A stretch of 64,000 nucleotides of DNA, taken from contig CAKTZI010000016.1 of NCBI GenBank assembly GCA_934635385.1, positions 1 to 64,000 of the forward strand, in the 5' to 3' direction. The stretch comes from an uncultured Kiritimatiellota bacterium (GTDB taxonomy: Bacteria; Verrucomicrobiota; Kiritimatiellia; RFP12; UBA1067). The notes beneath the pieces were generated by a model. That model had not been told where the DNA came from and made no database searches. It saw only the letters and a program-made list of their open reading frames with translations. Each line of letters opens with the position of its first letter. The first letter of the stretch is position 1. The translations under genes were made by a program, and so were the position numbers. Shown in pieces: positions 49,443-57,861 of the stretch.

Positions 49443-51176
49443 ATGAAACACCTGATCTTTAGCGCACTCCTTGTTTCAATCTGCTCGGCAAATGCCGAAG
49501 CAACGGAAACGGATTTTGCCCGGCGCGCGTTTCAGCCCTACCTCGACTCCGGCGAGATTCCCGGCGCACTCACGGTCTTCCACAAGGACGGACACGAGGA
49601 AATCGCCTGTCTCGGTTTCGCCGATGTCGCCGCGCAGCGTCCGATGTCGCTTGATGCCGTCTTTCAGCAGTGTTCGCAGACGAAGGGCTTCTGCGGCGTC
49701 ACGGTCGCGCAACTCATCGAGGAAGGGCGGCTCGATCTCGACGATCCTGTCGCGAAATATCTGCCCGAATTCAAGACGCTCTGGATCGAGACCGAGAACA
49801 CGAACGGCGTCCGCCGGCTCGAACAGGCGCGGCAGCCGCTGACGCTTCGCCACTGCCTCACGCACACGGGCGGCTTTCCGTTCGAGCTTGCGAACTTCAC
49901 CGCGATGGGCGGCTGGTCGCACCGCATGCCGTTGCGGAGCGTCGCGGCGACGGCGGCGGCGACGCCGCTTCTCTTCGCGCCGGGGACGGGCGTGCGTTAC
50001 TCGAACGTCGGCATCGACGTCGCGGCGGCAGTCGCCGAAGTCGTGACGGGACGGCGCTGGGAGGATGTCGTTGCCGCGCGAATCCTGAAGCCGCTCGGCA
50101 TGGACGCGACGGGCTTTCAGCCGACGGACGAGCAGCTGAAGACGCGCATCGAGATCTACCGCGTGAAGAAGGGAAAGAAGGCCGAACACGTGCCGTCCTG
50201 TCCGTCGATGCCGCCGCCGTTTCGCGGCGACCGCGTGTTTCCGTCCGCCGGCGCGGGGCTGTGGACGACAACACGCGATCAGCTGAAGTTCTACAAGATG
50301 CTGATGAACCTGGGCGTGGGCGAGAACGGTGTGCGGATTCTGAAGGAGGAGACGGTCAAGCGGCTTTTGGCCGTCTCGCAGCGTCCGCGAAGCCTCGCGA
50401 AGGACGGCTATTCGCTCGGCTTCGTCGCGCCGTTCGCGGACGAGGCGGACGGCTGGTTTGGGCATGGCGGCGCGTGGGCGTCGCAGTGCCTCGTCAATTG
50501 GCGGCGGAAGGAGCTGCGGATGCTGGTCGTGCAGATTGTCGATGCCTACTGGCCGCGTGAGGTCTGCGCCCAGGCCGCCGAGGCGTTCTTCCGGCAGGTG
50601 GAGGGGGGCGCTGTGCCTGCGGCGCTAAACACGGAGAAAAATGAGGGACGGAGGCACGGAGTGCGAGAGGATGTTTTAGACAGGATTGACAAGATTGACA
50701 GGATGGTTGAGATTGGTTTGTCAAGTTCCCCCAATCTTGTAAATTCTGTGAATCCTGTCAAAAAAACTCTGTGCCTCACAAACTCCGACACCTCCGTGTT
50801 AAACGCCGTAGGCCGCAATACTCTGCGGAGATTTTTTAACACAGAGCGGCCTGCGGCCGGGCGATCAGAGGCGACAGGGAGTTTCGCTTCGCGAATGTCT
50901 GTCGGCTTCGTCGCCCCCTTAGATCGTTTGTATTTTAACGCAAAGAACGCAGAGGGGAGAGACGCAAAGGTACGCGAAGACCTTTGTTGGCTTGACGTCA
51001 AGAGCCTTGGCGATCTTTGCGTCAGAACCTTTGCGGACTTTGCGTTGAAAAAATATACAGGGTGCAAGAAGAGTTCGCTCGTGGCGCGAAGCCATCCTCT
51101 CGCGACGCTCTCCTTGCCCCGCGTAGCGGCTCTGTGTTTATCTATAAACATTCAAAAGTCAACCCTGTCTACATGA
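49443..51176 (+). CDS. Exported serine hydrolase (beta-lactamase/S12 type) with repeat-derived C-terminal extension
   Basis: A signal peptide (MKHLIFSALLVSICSANA) leads a class C beta-lactamase/esterase fold. The nucleophile motif S-x-x-K is SQTK at 78-81, the Y-x-N motif is RYSNVG near 185, and HGGAW near 341 replaces the K-T-G triad. The fold ends near residue 388 (FFRQVEGG), the normal length. The frame then runs on for about 185 codons through two repeat elements (50615-50813 and 50837-51140) before stopping at 51176. The original stop was probably lost when repeats inserted. Likely a D-amino-peptidase or esterase, not necessarily antibiotic resistance. Confidence 0.8.
   Translation: MKHLIFSALLVSICSANAEATETDFARRAFQPYLDSGEIPGALTVFHKDGHEEIACLGFADVAAQRPMSLDAVFQQCSQTKGFCGVTVAQLIEEGRLDLDDPVAKYLPEFKTLWIETENTNGVRRLEQARQPLTLRHCLTHTGGFPFELANFTAMGGWSHRMPLRSVAATAAATPLLFAPGTGVRYSNVGIDVAAAVAEVVTGRRWEDVVAARILKPLGMDATGFQPTDEQLKTRIEIYRVKKGKKAEHVPSCPSMPPPFRGDRVFPSAGAGLWTTTRDQLKFYKMLMNLGVGENGVRILKEETVKRLLAVSQRPRSLAKDGYSLGFVAPFADEADGWFGHGGAWASQCLVNWRRKELRMLVVQIVDAYWPREVCAQAAEAFFRQVEGGAVPAALNTEKNEGRRHGVREDVLDRIDKIDRMVEIGLSSSPNLVNSVNPVKKTLCLTNSDTSVLNAVGRNTLRRFFNTERPAAGRSEATGSFASRMSVGFVAPLDRLYFNAKNAEGRDAKVREDLCWLDVKSLGDLCVRTFADFALKKYTGCKKSSLVARSHPLATLSLPRVAALCLSINIQKSTLST
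50615..50813. repeat. ACGGAG-family palindrome with nested CAGGATTGACAAGATT palindrome
   Basis: The outer arms GCCTGCGGCGCTAAACACGG and CCGTGTTAAACGCCGTAGGC enclose GGCACGGAGT / ACTCTGTGCC. These enclose TTTTAGACAGGATTGACAAG and AATCCTGTCAAAA. It is a three-level nested palindrome of 199 bp, read in frame by the serine hydrolase. Confidence 0.8.
50837..51140 (+). repeat. Composite palindromic repeat element, copy 3
   Basis: TAACACAGAGCGGCCTGCGG at the left, the inner TTTTAACGCAAAG ... CTTTGCGTTG palindrome, GCGGCTCTGTGTTTA at the right. It lies inside the extended serine hydrolase frame. Confidence 0.8.
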
Positions 51177-51206
51177 TTGACATAAGAAACAAATTTTCAC
51201 TATAAT
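51177..51206 (+). promoter_or_regulatory. Consensus promoter of the second glycosidase gene
   Basis: TTGACA (51177-51182), an 18-base spacer, TATAAT (51201-51206). The -35 box begins on the base after the preceding stop codon. The leader is about ten bases. Confidence 0.8.
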
Positions 51207-51223
51207 TCCTCAGAGACTAAAAG

Positions 51224-53842
51224 ATGAGAACAAAGACCCACATCATCGTAAACCTCGGATGCGCGGCGGTGGTCGCCGCCGCGTTGGGTGGATGCGGGCG
51301 GCTCGCTCCGCAGAAAGCCTCCGACGCCGTTGCGCGTCCCGACCGCACGGAAGTCGTCTTCGCGGCGCCGGACGTGCGGACGATTCCGCTCGATTCGGGT
51401 GCAGAGATCCGCGACGCGCCGTTTGCGCTCGCGTGGGACGGCGGCTGGGAACGTCCGTGGACGTTCATCGTCTCGTTCGACTACCGCACCGAGGGCGTGA
51501 CGGGCGACGCGGTCGCGCTGCGTCTCCAGCCGCTCAAGGACGACGGCTCGCGTGCGCCGACGTGGCTCTGGCCGAGCACCTTCACCGGAAAGCGCGAGGA
51601 CACCTACGTCCTCGGCGAGAGCGCGGACTTCCGCCGCGTCTCGGTCGAGGTCGACTTGCCGAACGTCATCCGCAAGTCCTACCGCTGTGAATGGCAGCGG
51701 CGGTTCGGGCACAAAGCCGGCAAGGTCGAGGTGAAGAACTTCGAGATCCGCCTCGTGCGCCACGCGCTGCACGCGATCCGGGGCGGCGAATACGAGATCA
51801 AGCAGACGAAGTACTTCCGCCTCAAGAACATTTTCTTCGCTGATTCGGGTACGGTGACGGTCGACTTCGCCTATCCCGAACAGAAGCCCGACTGCCGCGT
51901 CACGGTGAAGGACGTCAAGGGGCGGGTCGTCCGCACGGTTGCGGGACGCGACGGACACGCGACGGTCGATTTCCCGACGCGCGGCTACTGGGCGCTGGAG
52001 GCGACGGCGGACTATCCCGACGGCACGCGCATCACGACGCCGGGCCGCGTCGCGGTCTGCGGTACGCCGCTCTCCAAGGATCTCGTGAAGAACTCGCGCT
52101 ACGGCTTCATGGTCGTTCTCGGCACGCCCGACCTTTGGGAAAAGCTCGGCTCGCGCTGGGATCAGCGGTTCTTCTCGCCCGACAATTTCAAGGTGAACTT
52201 CAAGATGCCGAACGAGACGGCGGACGCAATCTTCACGTTCCACAGCAGTCCCGTGCCGCACGCCCTGCGGCGTCCCGCCGACCGCAGCCGCCAGGGCGAG
52301 TTTCCGCCGGAGGACTGGGACGCCTACCGCGCCTACGTCGGCAAGTTCATGGACGCGCAGCCCGACCTGCTGAAGCGCAACCTCTGCCTGACGGGCGAGC
52401 TTGATTTCCAGTGGCGCGGGACGGACGAGGAATACGTGAAGATGTGCCGCATCTTCTGCGAGGAGGCCCGCAAGCGCAACCCCAACGTCTTCCTCACCGG
52501 GCCGGACGCGAGCCGCATCAAGCTCCCCTACTTCCGCCGTCTGCACAAGCTCGGCTACTTCGACCTCATCGACGGCATCAACGTCCACCACTACGTGGAC
52601 GGCACGAAGCCGGAGGGCGAGTACTGGGAGGATTTCGTCGCGCTGTTCGACTTCCTGAAGGAGGCGAAGATCGACAAGCCCGTCTACATGACCGAGACGG
52701 GATGGACGACGGGCAAGGGCAACTACTTCGTGCCCGTCTCCTACGAGAACCAGGCGCGCTACCTGACGCGCGGCATGGCGCTCATGTCCACCGAGGACAT
52801 CCGCGCGATCATCTGGCACGTCGACTTCACGATGCTCGACGAGTTCGGCGCGATCGTCAAGGCGCACGAGGCCGCGTGGCCGAAGCCGATGCTGCAGGCG
52901 TTCGCGACGGTGACGCACAACCTCTCGGACGTGCAGGGCAACATGAAGCTCCACCGCCTCGGCCCGAAGACGTATCTCGTGAGCGGCCGCCGCGCGAACG
53001 GGCGCTTCGTTCACGTCTTCTGGCGGTCGGCGGGCGAGGAGCGCGTCGCGCCGCCGGTCGCGGGCATCGTGTCGGCGGAGGACTACCTCGGCACGCCCGT
53101 CGCATTGGGCGAGACGCTGACGGTCTCGGAAGATCCCGTCTACATCCACGCGACAGGCGACTACACGGGGCCGGAGTGGACGCCGCCGCCGGGCGGCTAC
53201 CGCGAGAAGCCGCAGGTAGAGCTGAAGACCGACTGCACGGCCGTAGCGCTGGAGCCGGGCGTCAAGTCCGCCGCGACTGCCGCGCCCGTGCCGGCGGCGA
53301 TGTGGAGCGACCCCGCGTCCGCGCCGACGCTGCGCGTTGCCTATGCGCGCGATGCGGGCTTCATCCTCGAAGCCGAGGTCAAGGACACACGGCATATGCA
53401 GCCCCATTCGCGCGAACGGCTCGTTGAGGGCGACTCGCTGACGTTCGCGTTCGACGTCAACAAGACGGACGAGTGGCGGGCGAACGACATCTGGATGAAC
53501 TACAAGGGGCACAACTGCGTCGAGTATTCCGTCGCGCTGCGGGCGGACGGCAAGAGCGAGGTCTTCCGCCGCAACTGCTGGATTCCCGACATGAAGAAGT
53601 TCGAGTCCGTCGGCGCGAACGTGCGCGCGAACGTGCGGCACGCGAACGGCGTGACGAAGTACTGGGTCTGGATTCCGTGGGCGAACCTCGGTCTCGACGA
53701 GCAGCTGAAGGCGGGGGCGAAGATCGGGTTCGCGGCCGTCCTCTATTCGTCCGACGGCGGTGCGGTGAAGACGAACCGCCTCTTTGGCGGCATCGTCGAT
53801 CCGCTCGACCCGATGCGCTACGGCGTCCTGGAGTTGAAGTGA
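51224..53842 (+). CDS. Secreted clan GH-A-like glycosidase with C-terminal CBM9-like domain, copy 2
   Basis: An 872-residue paralogue of 46655-49264 with the same domain order. Signal sequence LGCAAVVAAALGGCG ends in a cysteine that could be a lipobox. The barrel has LCLTGELDFQWRG near residue 392 and VYMTETGWTTGKG near 491. The usual Asn before the acid/base Glu is Gly here, and the Pro after it is Leu. The C-terminal domain (RVAYARDAGFILEAEVKDT ... FGGIVDPLDP) is CBM9-like. It may differ in substrate or have reduced activity. It has the best promoter in the region. Confidence 0.77.
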   Translation: MRTKTHIIVNLGCAAVVAAALGGCGRLAPQKASDAVARPDRTEVVFAAPDVRTIPLDSGAEIRDAPFALAWDGGWERPWTFIVSFDYRTEGVTGDAVALRLQPLKDDGSRAPTWLWPSTFTGKREDTYVLGESADFRRVSVEVDLPNVIRKSYRCEWQRRFGHKAGKVEVKNFEIRLVRHALHAIRGGEYEIKQTKYFRLKNIFFADSGTVTVDFAYPEQKPDCRVTVKDVKGRVVRTVAGRDGHATVDFPTRGYWALEATADYPDGTRITTPGRVAVCGTPLSKDLVKNSRYGFMVVLGTPDLWEKLGSRWDQRFFSPDNFKVNFKMPNETADAIFTFHSSPVPHALRRPADRSRQGEFPPEDWDAYRAYVGKFMDAQPDLLKRNLCLTGELDFQWRGTDEEYVKMCRIFCEEARKRNPNVFLTGPDASRIKLPYFRRLHKLGYFDLIDGINVHHYVDGTKPEGEYWEDFVALFDFLKEAKIDKPVYMTETGWTTGKGNYFVPVSYENQARYLTRGMALMSTEDIRAIIWHVDFTMLDEFGAIVKAHEAAWPKPMLQAFATVTHNLSDVQGNMKLHRLGPKTYLVSGRRANGRFVHVFWRSAGEERVAPPVAGIVSAEDYLGTPVALGETLTVSEDPVYIHATGDYTGPEWTPPPGGYREKPQVELKTDCTAVALEPGVKSAATAAPVPAAMWSDPASAPTLRVAYARDAGFILEAEVKDTRHMQPHSRERLVEGDSLTFAFDVNKTDEWRANDIWMNYKGHNCVEYSVALRADGKSEVFRRNCWIPDMKKFESVGANVRANVRHANGVTKYWVWIPWANLGLDEQLKAGAKIGFAAVLYSSDGGAVKTNRLFGGIVDPLDPMRYGVLELK

Positions 53843-53852
53843 GGGGGCGCGT

Positions 53853-53960
53853 ATGTTGATGCTGACACGACGAAACTTTATCGAACGCCGCAACTTCCGC
53901 GACAACGTGCGCTTCGACCCGCCCTGGGAGATCGCGGTCACGCAGGCCTCGCGAGCCTGA
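53853..53960 (+). CDS. Small ORF of 35 codons
   Basis: Frame MLMLTRRNFIERRNFRDNVR ending ...TQASRA, ten bases after the glycosidase stop and just before the methyltransferase promoter. AGGGGG lies upstream of the ATG. No family is recognised; it may be a gene remnant or a chance frame. Confidence 0.3.
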   Translation: MLMLTRRNFIERRNFRDNVRFDPPWEIAVTQASRA

Positions 53961-53988
53961 CGCTCTGCCGAATCGACAGGCATGAGTA

Positions 53989-53997
53989 TGGTATAAT
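53989..53997 (+). promoter_or_regulatory. Extended -10 promoter of the methyltransferase gene
   Basis: TGG-TATAAT, six bases (ACGGGC) before ATG 54004; leaderless geometry. Confidence 0.7.
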
Positions 53998-54003
53998 ACG
54001 GGC

Positions 54004-55521
54004 ATGAGTTTCAAGGAAGAGAAAGAGAAGAAGGTCGTTCTCGTCGGGACGTACCGGGCGGGGCAGCTGGAGCAATGGCCCGGCTACTACAACTATCCGC
54101 TTGCGGACGGGGACAAGGTAGACGCCGAGTCGGCGAAACGGGTCGATGAGATTTGGCTCTTTAACGGCGCGAAGGACGGACGGCATTTCGCGGCGGAGTT
54201 CGCCGGCACATTTACGCGCGACGAACTCGTGCGCGACTGGGGCTATCCGGCGAAGGGCGCGGCGCATGGCGAAAAGTACCTGCTCTACCGAATCCAGCCG
54301 ACCTATGCACCCGCGAACACGTCGAATGTGCTTGCGGCGGAGGTGGCGCGCGTGATCGTGCGCGCGGAAGACTTCGCGAAGCGGTCGCCGAAAATCGCGC
54401 GCGCGGTCAAGGCGTATCTCGAATCGCCCGACCGCAGCGACCCCGGCCTCGCGAACCGCCTCCCGCCAATTCTCCTGCAGGTGCCGCGTGAGGCCCTCTG
54501 CGTCTGCGAGCCGGGCGTGCAGATGGATTTTATGACAATGATGTACGATCCACCGTTCCCACCTCCTACGAATCCGAAGTTCACGTTCATTGATTTGTTT
54601 GCGGGAGTTGGCGGATTTCGGTTGGCCATGCAGAGCATAGGCGGAAAGTGCGTCTTCACGTCTGAATGGGACAAGAACGCGCAGACGACGTACCAGGCCA
54701 ATTACGGCGAGCGGCCGTTTGGCGACATCCGTCCGCAAACGACCAAGGACAAGATACCCGAAGGATTTGACGTTCTCTGCGCGGGATTCCCCTGCCAACC
54801 CTTTTCCCTCGCCGGCGTGTCCGCGCGCAACTCGATGCACAGGGCGCACGGCTTTGACGACGAGACGCAGGGGACGCTGTTCTTCGATGTCCTTCAGATC
54901 ATCCGCCAGCGCCGTCCAAAGGTTGTGTTTCTCGAAAACGTGAGGAATCTCGTCAACCATGACGGCGGACGGACATTTGCCGTGATTCGGCAGGCAATCG
55001 AAAACGAGGGATACTCGTTCTCGTACAAGCTGATCGACGCAAGCCCGCTCGTCCCGCAGCGACGTGTCCGATGCTACATGGTGTGCCTACGGAACGGGGT
55101 GAAATTCGAGTTCCCCGAGATCAAAGGTGCGCCATTGCCATTGAGAAGCGTCTTGGACAGGAACGTTTCTGATGAGTATACGATTTCCGACAACCTGTGG
55201 GCCGGGCATCAGCGCAGGACGCGAACCAACCTGGCAAGGGGTGCAGGGTTCACCGCCTATACGGCAAATCTTGACGAGCCGTCCCATACGCTTGTTGCCC
55301 GCTATTACAAGGACGGGAAGGAATGCCTTGTTCCGCAGGAAGGGAAGAATCCGCGCATGTTGACGCCACGGGAATGCGCGAGGCTTCAAGGCTTCCCCGA
55401 AAATTTCATCTTGCCGCGTTCGCGGTCTGCCGCGTACAAGCAGATGGGGAATTCCGTGGCCGTTCCTGTCCTGAAGCGCATCGCGGAATGTATTGACGAA
55501 CAGGCTTTGAAGGAGGTGTGA
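54004..55521 (+). CDS. DNA (cytosine-5) methyltransferase with extra N-terminal domain
   Basis: A 505-residue type II modification enzyme. The catalytic part begins near residue 195: motif I FIDLFAGVGGFR, motif IV GFPCQPFS with the catalytic Cys, motif VI FLENVRNL, motif VIII QRRVRCY, motif X GNSVAVPV. The target-recognition region is near 370-430. The first 180 residues form a separate domain (VVLVGTYRAGQLEQWPGYYN ... KYLLYRI) of unknown function. The gene is less GC-rich than the core genome from about 54.5 kb on, a sign of transfer. An HNH nuclease follows after one base. Confidence 0.92.
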   Translation: MSFKEEKEKKVVLVGTYRAGQLEQWPGYYNYPLADGDKVDAESAKRVDEIWLFNGAKDGRHFAAEFAGTFTRDELVRDWGYPAKGAAHGEKYLLYRIQPTYAPANTSNVLAAEVARVIVRAEDFAKRSPKIARAVKAYLESPDRSDPGLANRLPPILLQVPREALCVCEPGVQMDFMTMMYDPPFPPPTNPKFTFIDLFAGVGGFRLAMQSIGGKCVFTSEWDKNAQTTYQANYGERPFGDIRPQTTKDKIPEGFDVLCAGFPCQPFSLAGVSARNSMHRAHGFDDETQGTLFFDVLQIIRQRRPKVVFLENVRNLVNHDGGRTFAVIRQAIENEGYSFSYKLIDASPLVPQRRVRCYMVCLRNGVKFEFPEIKGAPLPLRSVLDRNVSDEYTISDNLWAGHQRRTRTNLARGAGFTAYTANLDEPSHTLVARYYKDGKECLVPQEGKNPRMLTPRECARLQGFPENFILPRSRSAAYKQMGNSVAVPVLKRIAECIDEQALKEV

Positions 55522-55522
55522 A

Positions 55523-56371
55523 ATGGAGTTCAGTTTCCTGCAGTGCGCCGCGTTAAAGGCCGTCAAGGGGTCGTATTCGCCCGTCACCGATCGCGAACTC
55601 TATGATTCGCAGATCACGGCAACGGATGCAGAAGCGAAACTGCTCGTCGAGTATTTCAGGGGTAAGGGCGAAGGCATCTACGTCGGGAACGTAAACTCCA
55701 ATCGGGATGCTGCGCGCAAGATGTTCAGGCTGTTCCCATCGGGAGACCGCATTGGCCTGAATCTTGTCTACCCCAAGCCAAACAAAACCGAACTGCGCCT
55801 CTATCTCTCTTCTCGCGCAGGGTTCATGCCGAAGAAAGGGGATATCTGGTTTCTGTATTTGTCAAAGACGGATGGCGAACTTTGGATAGGGGCCTTGCCG
55901 GAATCTCAATGGCGGACGGAGAATGAAACGGCCCTGTCAGAGCGTGAGGCGACGCAGAGGAAAACTCGGCAGCAACGGAATCCGGCTCTTGTGAAGCAGC
56001 GGATGGAATTGAGCCGATATTCGTGCGAGTACAGCGAAATGCATCGCCTGTTCATCGCAAAGGCGACGGGATGCCGCTATGTGGAGGTCCATCATGTGAT
56101 TCCTCTTGAGTTCCAGAACGAGTTTGACGCCCGGAACAAGAAACTGGACAGCCTCAACAACCTCTATAGCCTGTGCCCCTATTGCCATTCGGCGGTTCAT
56201 CGGGCAGAGGGTCGAATTGCCCGCAAGCTTCTCTCGAAAATGTACGTCGAGAGGAACATAGGATTCCACTATGGGATAAGCAAGCTGGAATTGTTCCAGT
56301 ACTACTCGGTCGAGGAGATCGTCAAGAACGTCGATCCCGAATTGAGCGCAATTCCCGTGATCGAGCCGTGA
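55523..56371 (+). CDS. HNH restriction endonuclease, partner of the methyltransferase
   Basis: A 282-residue protein. An HNH core lies near residues 165-235: CEYSEMHRLF, VEVHHVIPLEFQ with the catalytic His pair, LDSLNNLYSLCPYCHSAVH with a Cys pair likely to bind zinc. The first 140 residues (KGEGIYVGNVNSNRDAARKM, GDIWFLYLSKTDGELWIGAL) form a separate domain that may read the DNA site. The start is one base after the methyltransferase stop, with GGAGG seven bases upstream. Together they form a compact type II restriction-modification cassette of low GC. Confidence 0.83.
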   Translation: MEFSFLQCAALKAVKGSYSPVTDRELYDSQITATDAEAKLLVEYFRGKGEGIYVGNVNSNRDAARKMFRLFPSGDRIGLNLVYPKPNKTELRLYLSSRAGFMPKKGDIWFLYLSKTDGELWIGALPESQWRTENETALSEREATQRKTRQQRNPALVKQRMELSRYSCEYSEMHRLFIAKATGCRYVEVHHVIPLEFQNEFDARNKKLDSLNNLYSLCPYCHSAVHRAEGRIARKLLSKMYVERNIGFHYGISKLELFQYYSVEEIVKNVDPELSAIPVIEP

Positions 56372-56410
56372 AATTGAATTGGATTAGGGTCAGGATGGCT
56401 TGCTTACGTT

Positions 56411-56692
56411 ATGGATCAACGAAGAGAACAGTGTTCAGGTAGTGTGGATGCGATGCCACATGCGTGTGTCGTCGTCACGATCCACGAACAGCAGGCGATG
56501 CACTCGGACGAGGTGGATGCGATGGCGTTTGCGGATTGGGAGAGGGCCGAGGCGTGGATCGAGTCGCAAATCGATTCGCACGTGACCGCGTTCGGGCTTG
56601 ACCGAGAATCGGCCGTTGACGGGTGGCTTGTCCGTCTAGACGGTGATGCACATACGATTCAATACGCAGCTCAAAAGAGACGAATCTTATGA
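56411..56692 (+). CDS. Small hypothetical protein coupled to the alpha/beta hydrolase gene
   Basis: A 93-residue frame; an internal ATG at 56453 (MPHACVVVTIHEQQ) is an equally good start giving 79 residues. The product is acidic, with DEVDAMAFADWERAEAWIE in the middle. It ends in an ATGA overlap with the next gene, and that gene overlaps the third in the same way, which supports it being real. No family is recognised. The 39 bases after the HNH gene show no clear promoter. Confidence 0.55.
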   Translation: MDQRREQCSGSVDAMPHACVVVTIHEQQAMHSDEVDAMAFADWERAEAWIESQIDSHVTAFGLDRESAVDGWLVRLDGDAHTIQYAAQKRRIL

Positions 56693-57861
56693 AATCACTT
56701 TTGAACGCCATTCCACTCATTGCGTTCCTTTGCCTGGCGCAGGGACTGAACGCGGCCGAGAAGACGAATGTCTTCTTTGTGCATGGCGCGAACGTGAGCG
56801 AGCGGGAGGCTCACGTCTGGGCGTCCGAAATGTTCAAGCGTCTCTGGCAGTCGGGCGCGAACATGGAGTTCTGCCCCGTTGCGTGGGAGTCTGACATTGG
56901 CCCGGCCTACAACTATCACGTCAACGCCTCCAACGCATTCGTCACCGCCCGTCGTCTCGCGCCGCTCGTCAACGGCGCATCCGGGCGCAAGGTTGTGATT
57001 GCGCACAGCCTCGGCACGATGGTCGTTGCGGCGGCCATTCAGGACTACGGCCTGCAGGTCGACAAGTTCATCATGCTCAACTCCGCGATTCCGTCGGAGG
57101 CGTTTGAACCGTCGTTGGCCGACTATTCGTCCGCGAACCATCTTGTTCATGCGGACTGGACGGATTATCCGTCCCAATGTTGGGTGGCGCGGTGGCATGA
57201 GTTCTTCGCAAATGACCCGAATGATGCGCGCGGCAAGCTGACGTGGAAAGGGCGTTTCTCAAAGGTGAAGTCTGTTGCGGTCAACTTCTATTCGTCTGGC
57301 GATGAGGTTCTGGAGATCTATTCCGAAGAGCAGAATCTGGGCGTTACGGACGGATTGGATTCTCCGAGTGGCAAGGGAAAGCGGTATTCGTGGCACAAGC
57401 AGGAATTGTGGAAGGGCAGAAAGTCTCTTCTCGGCTTCATGGGGACGACAGACTGGTCTGGTTGGGGATTTAGAACAAAGGGGCTGTTAAATCTGCGTGT
57501 GTGGTCTGCCGCTGAGGCGCAGGCAGTCACGGATTATAACGTCTTTTCCACAAATACCGTGTTTTCAATCAATCCGGAATCATTGACGGATGCGGACAGT
57601 TCAAGGCTCGTCCTCGATGCCCATCTGACGCAAGGCATCCCTGCGCTGTCGCCGCCGACAGGCCGGACAGACCTTTCGTCCTTTGGCATTCCATCCTTTG
57701 ACATGAATTCAATAGAGTTCAAGGCCAATGCATGGCCGAGGGATGCGGCTCGTTTTCAGGACTTGGCTAATCGTCATTTGCACTCGGATGTCAAGGATGT
57801 AGCCTTTTCCTTTGTTCACCCTGTTTTTAGGAAAATTGTAGAGATAGGAGGTCTCAAATGA
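56689..57861 (+). CDS. Exported alpha/beta-hydrolase-fold protein
   Basis: A 390-residue product with a signal peptide (LNAIPLIAFLCLAQGLNA). NVFFVHGANVSEREAHVW gives the oxyanion-type HG motif, and VVIAHSLGTMVVAAAI contains a nucleophile-elbow Ser (A-H-S-L-G). FYSSGDEVLEIY is a likely Asp position. This is the pattern of PGAP1/lipase-like hydrolases. It is coupled on both sides by 4-bp overlaps. GC is lower than in the glycosidase block. The substrate is unknown; a lipid or ester is plausible. Confidence 0.75.
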   Translation: MKSLLNAIPLIAFLCLAQGLNAAEKTNVFFVHGANVSEREAHVWASEMFKRLWQSGANMEFCPVAWESDIGPAYNYHVNASNAFVTARRLAPLVNGASGRKVVIAHSLGTMVVAAAIQDYGLQVDKFIMLNSAIPSEAFEPSLADYSSANHLVHADWTDYPSQCWVARWHEFFANDPNDARGKLTWKGRFSKVKSVAVNFYSSGDEVLEIYSEEQNLGVTDGLDSPSGKGKRYSWHKQELWKGRKSLLGFMGTTDWSGWGFRTKGLLNLRVWSAAEAQAVTDYNVFSTNTVFSINPESLTDADSSRLVLDAHLTQGIPALSPPTGRTDLSSFGIPSFDMNSIEFKANAWPRDAARFQDLANRHLHSDVKDVAFSFVHPVFRKIVEIGGLK

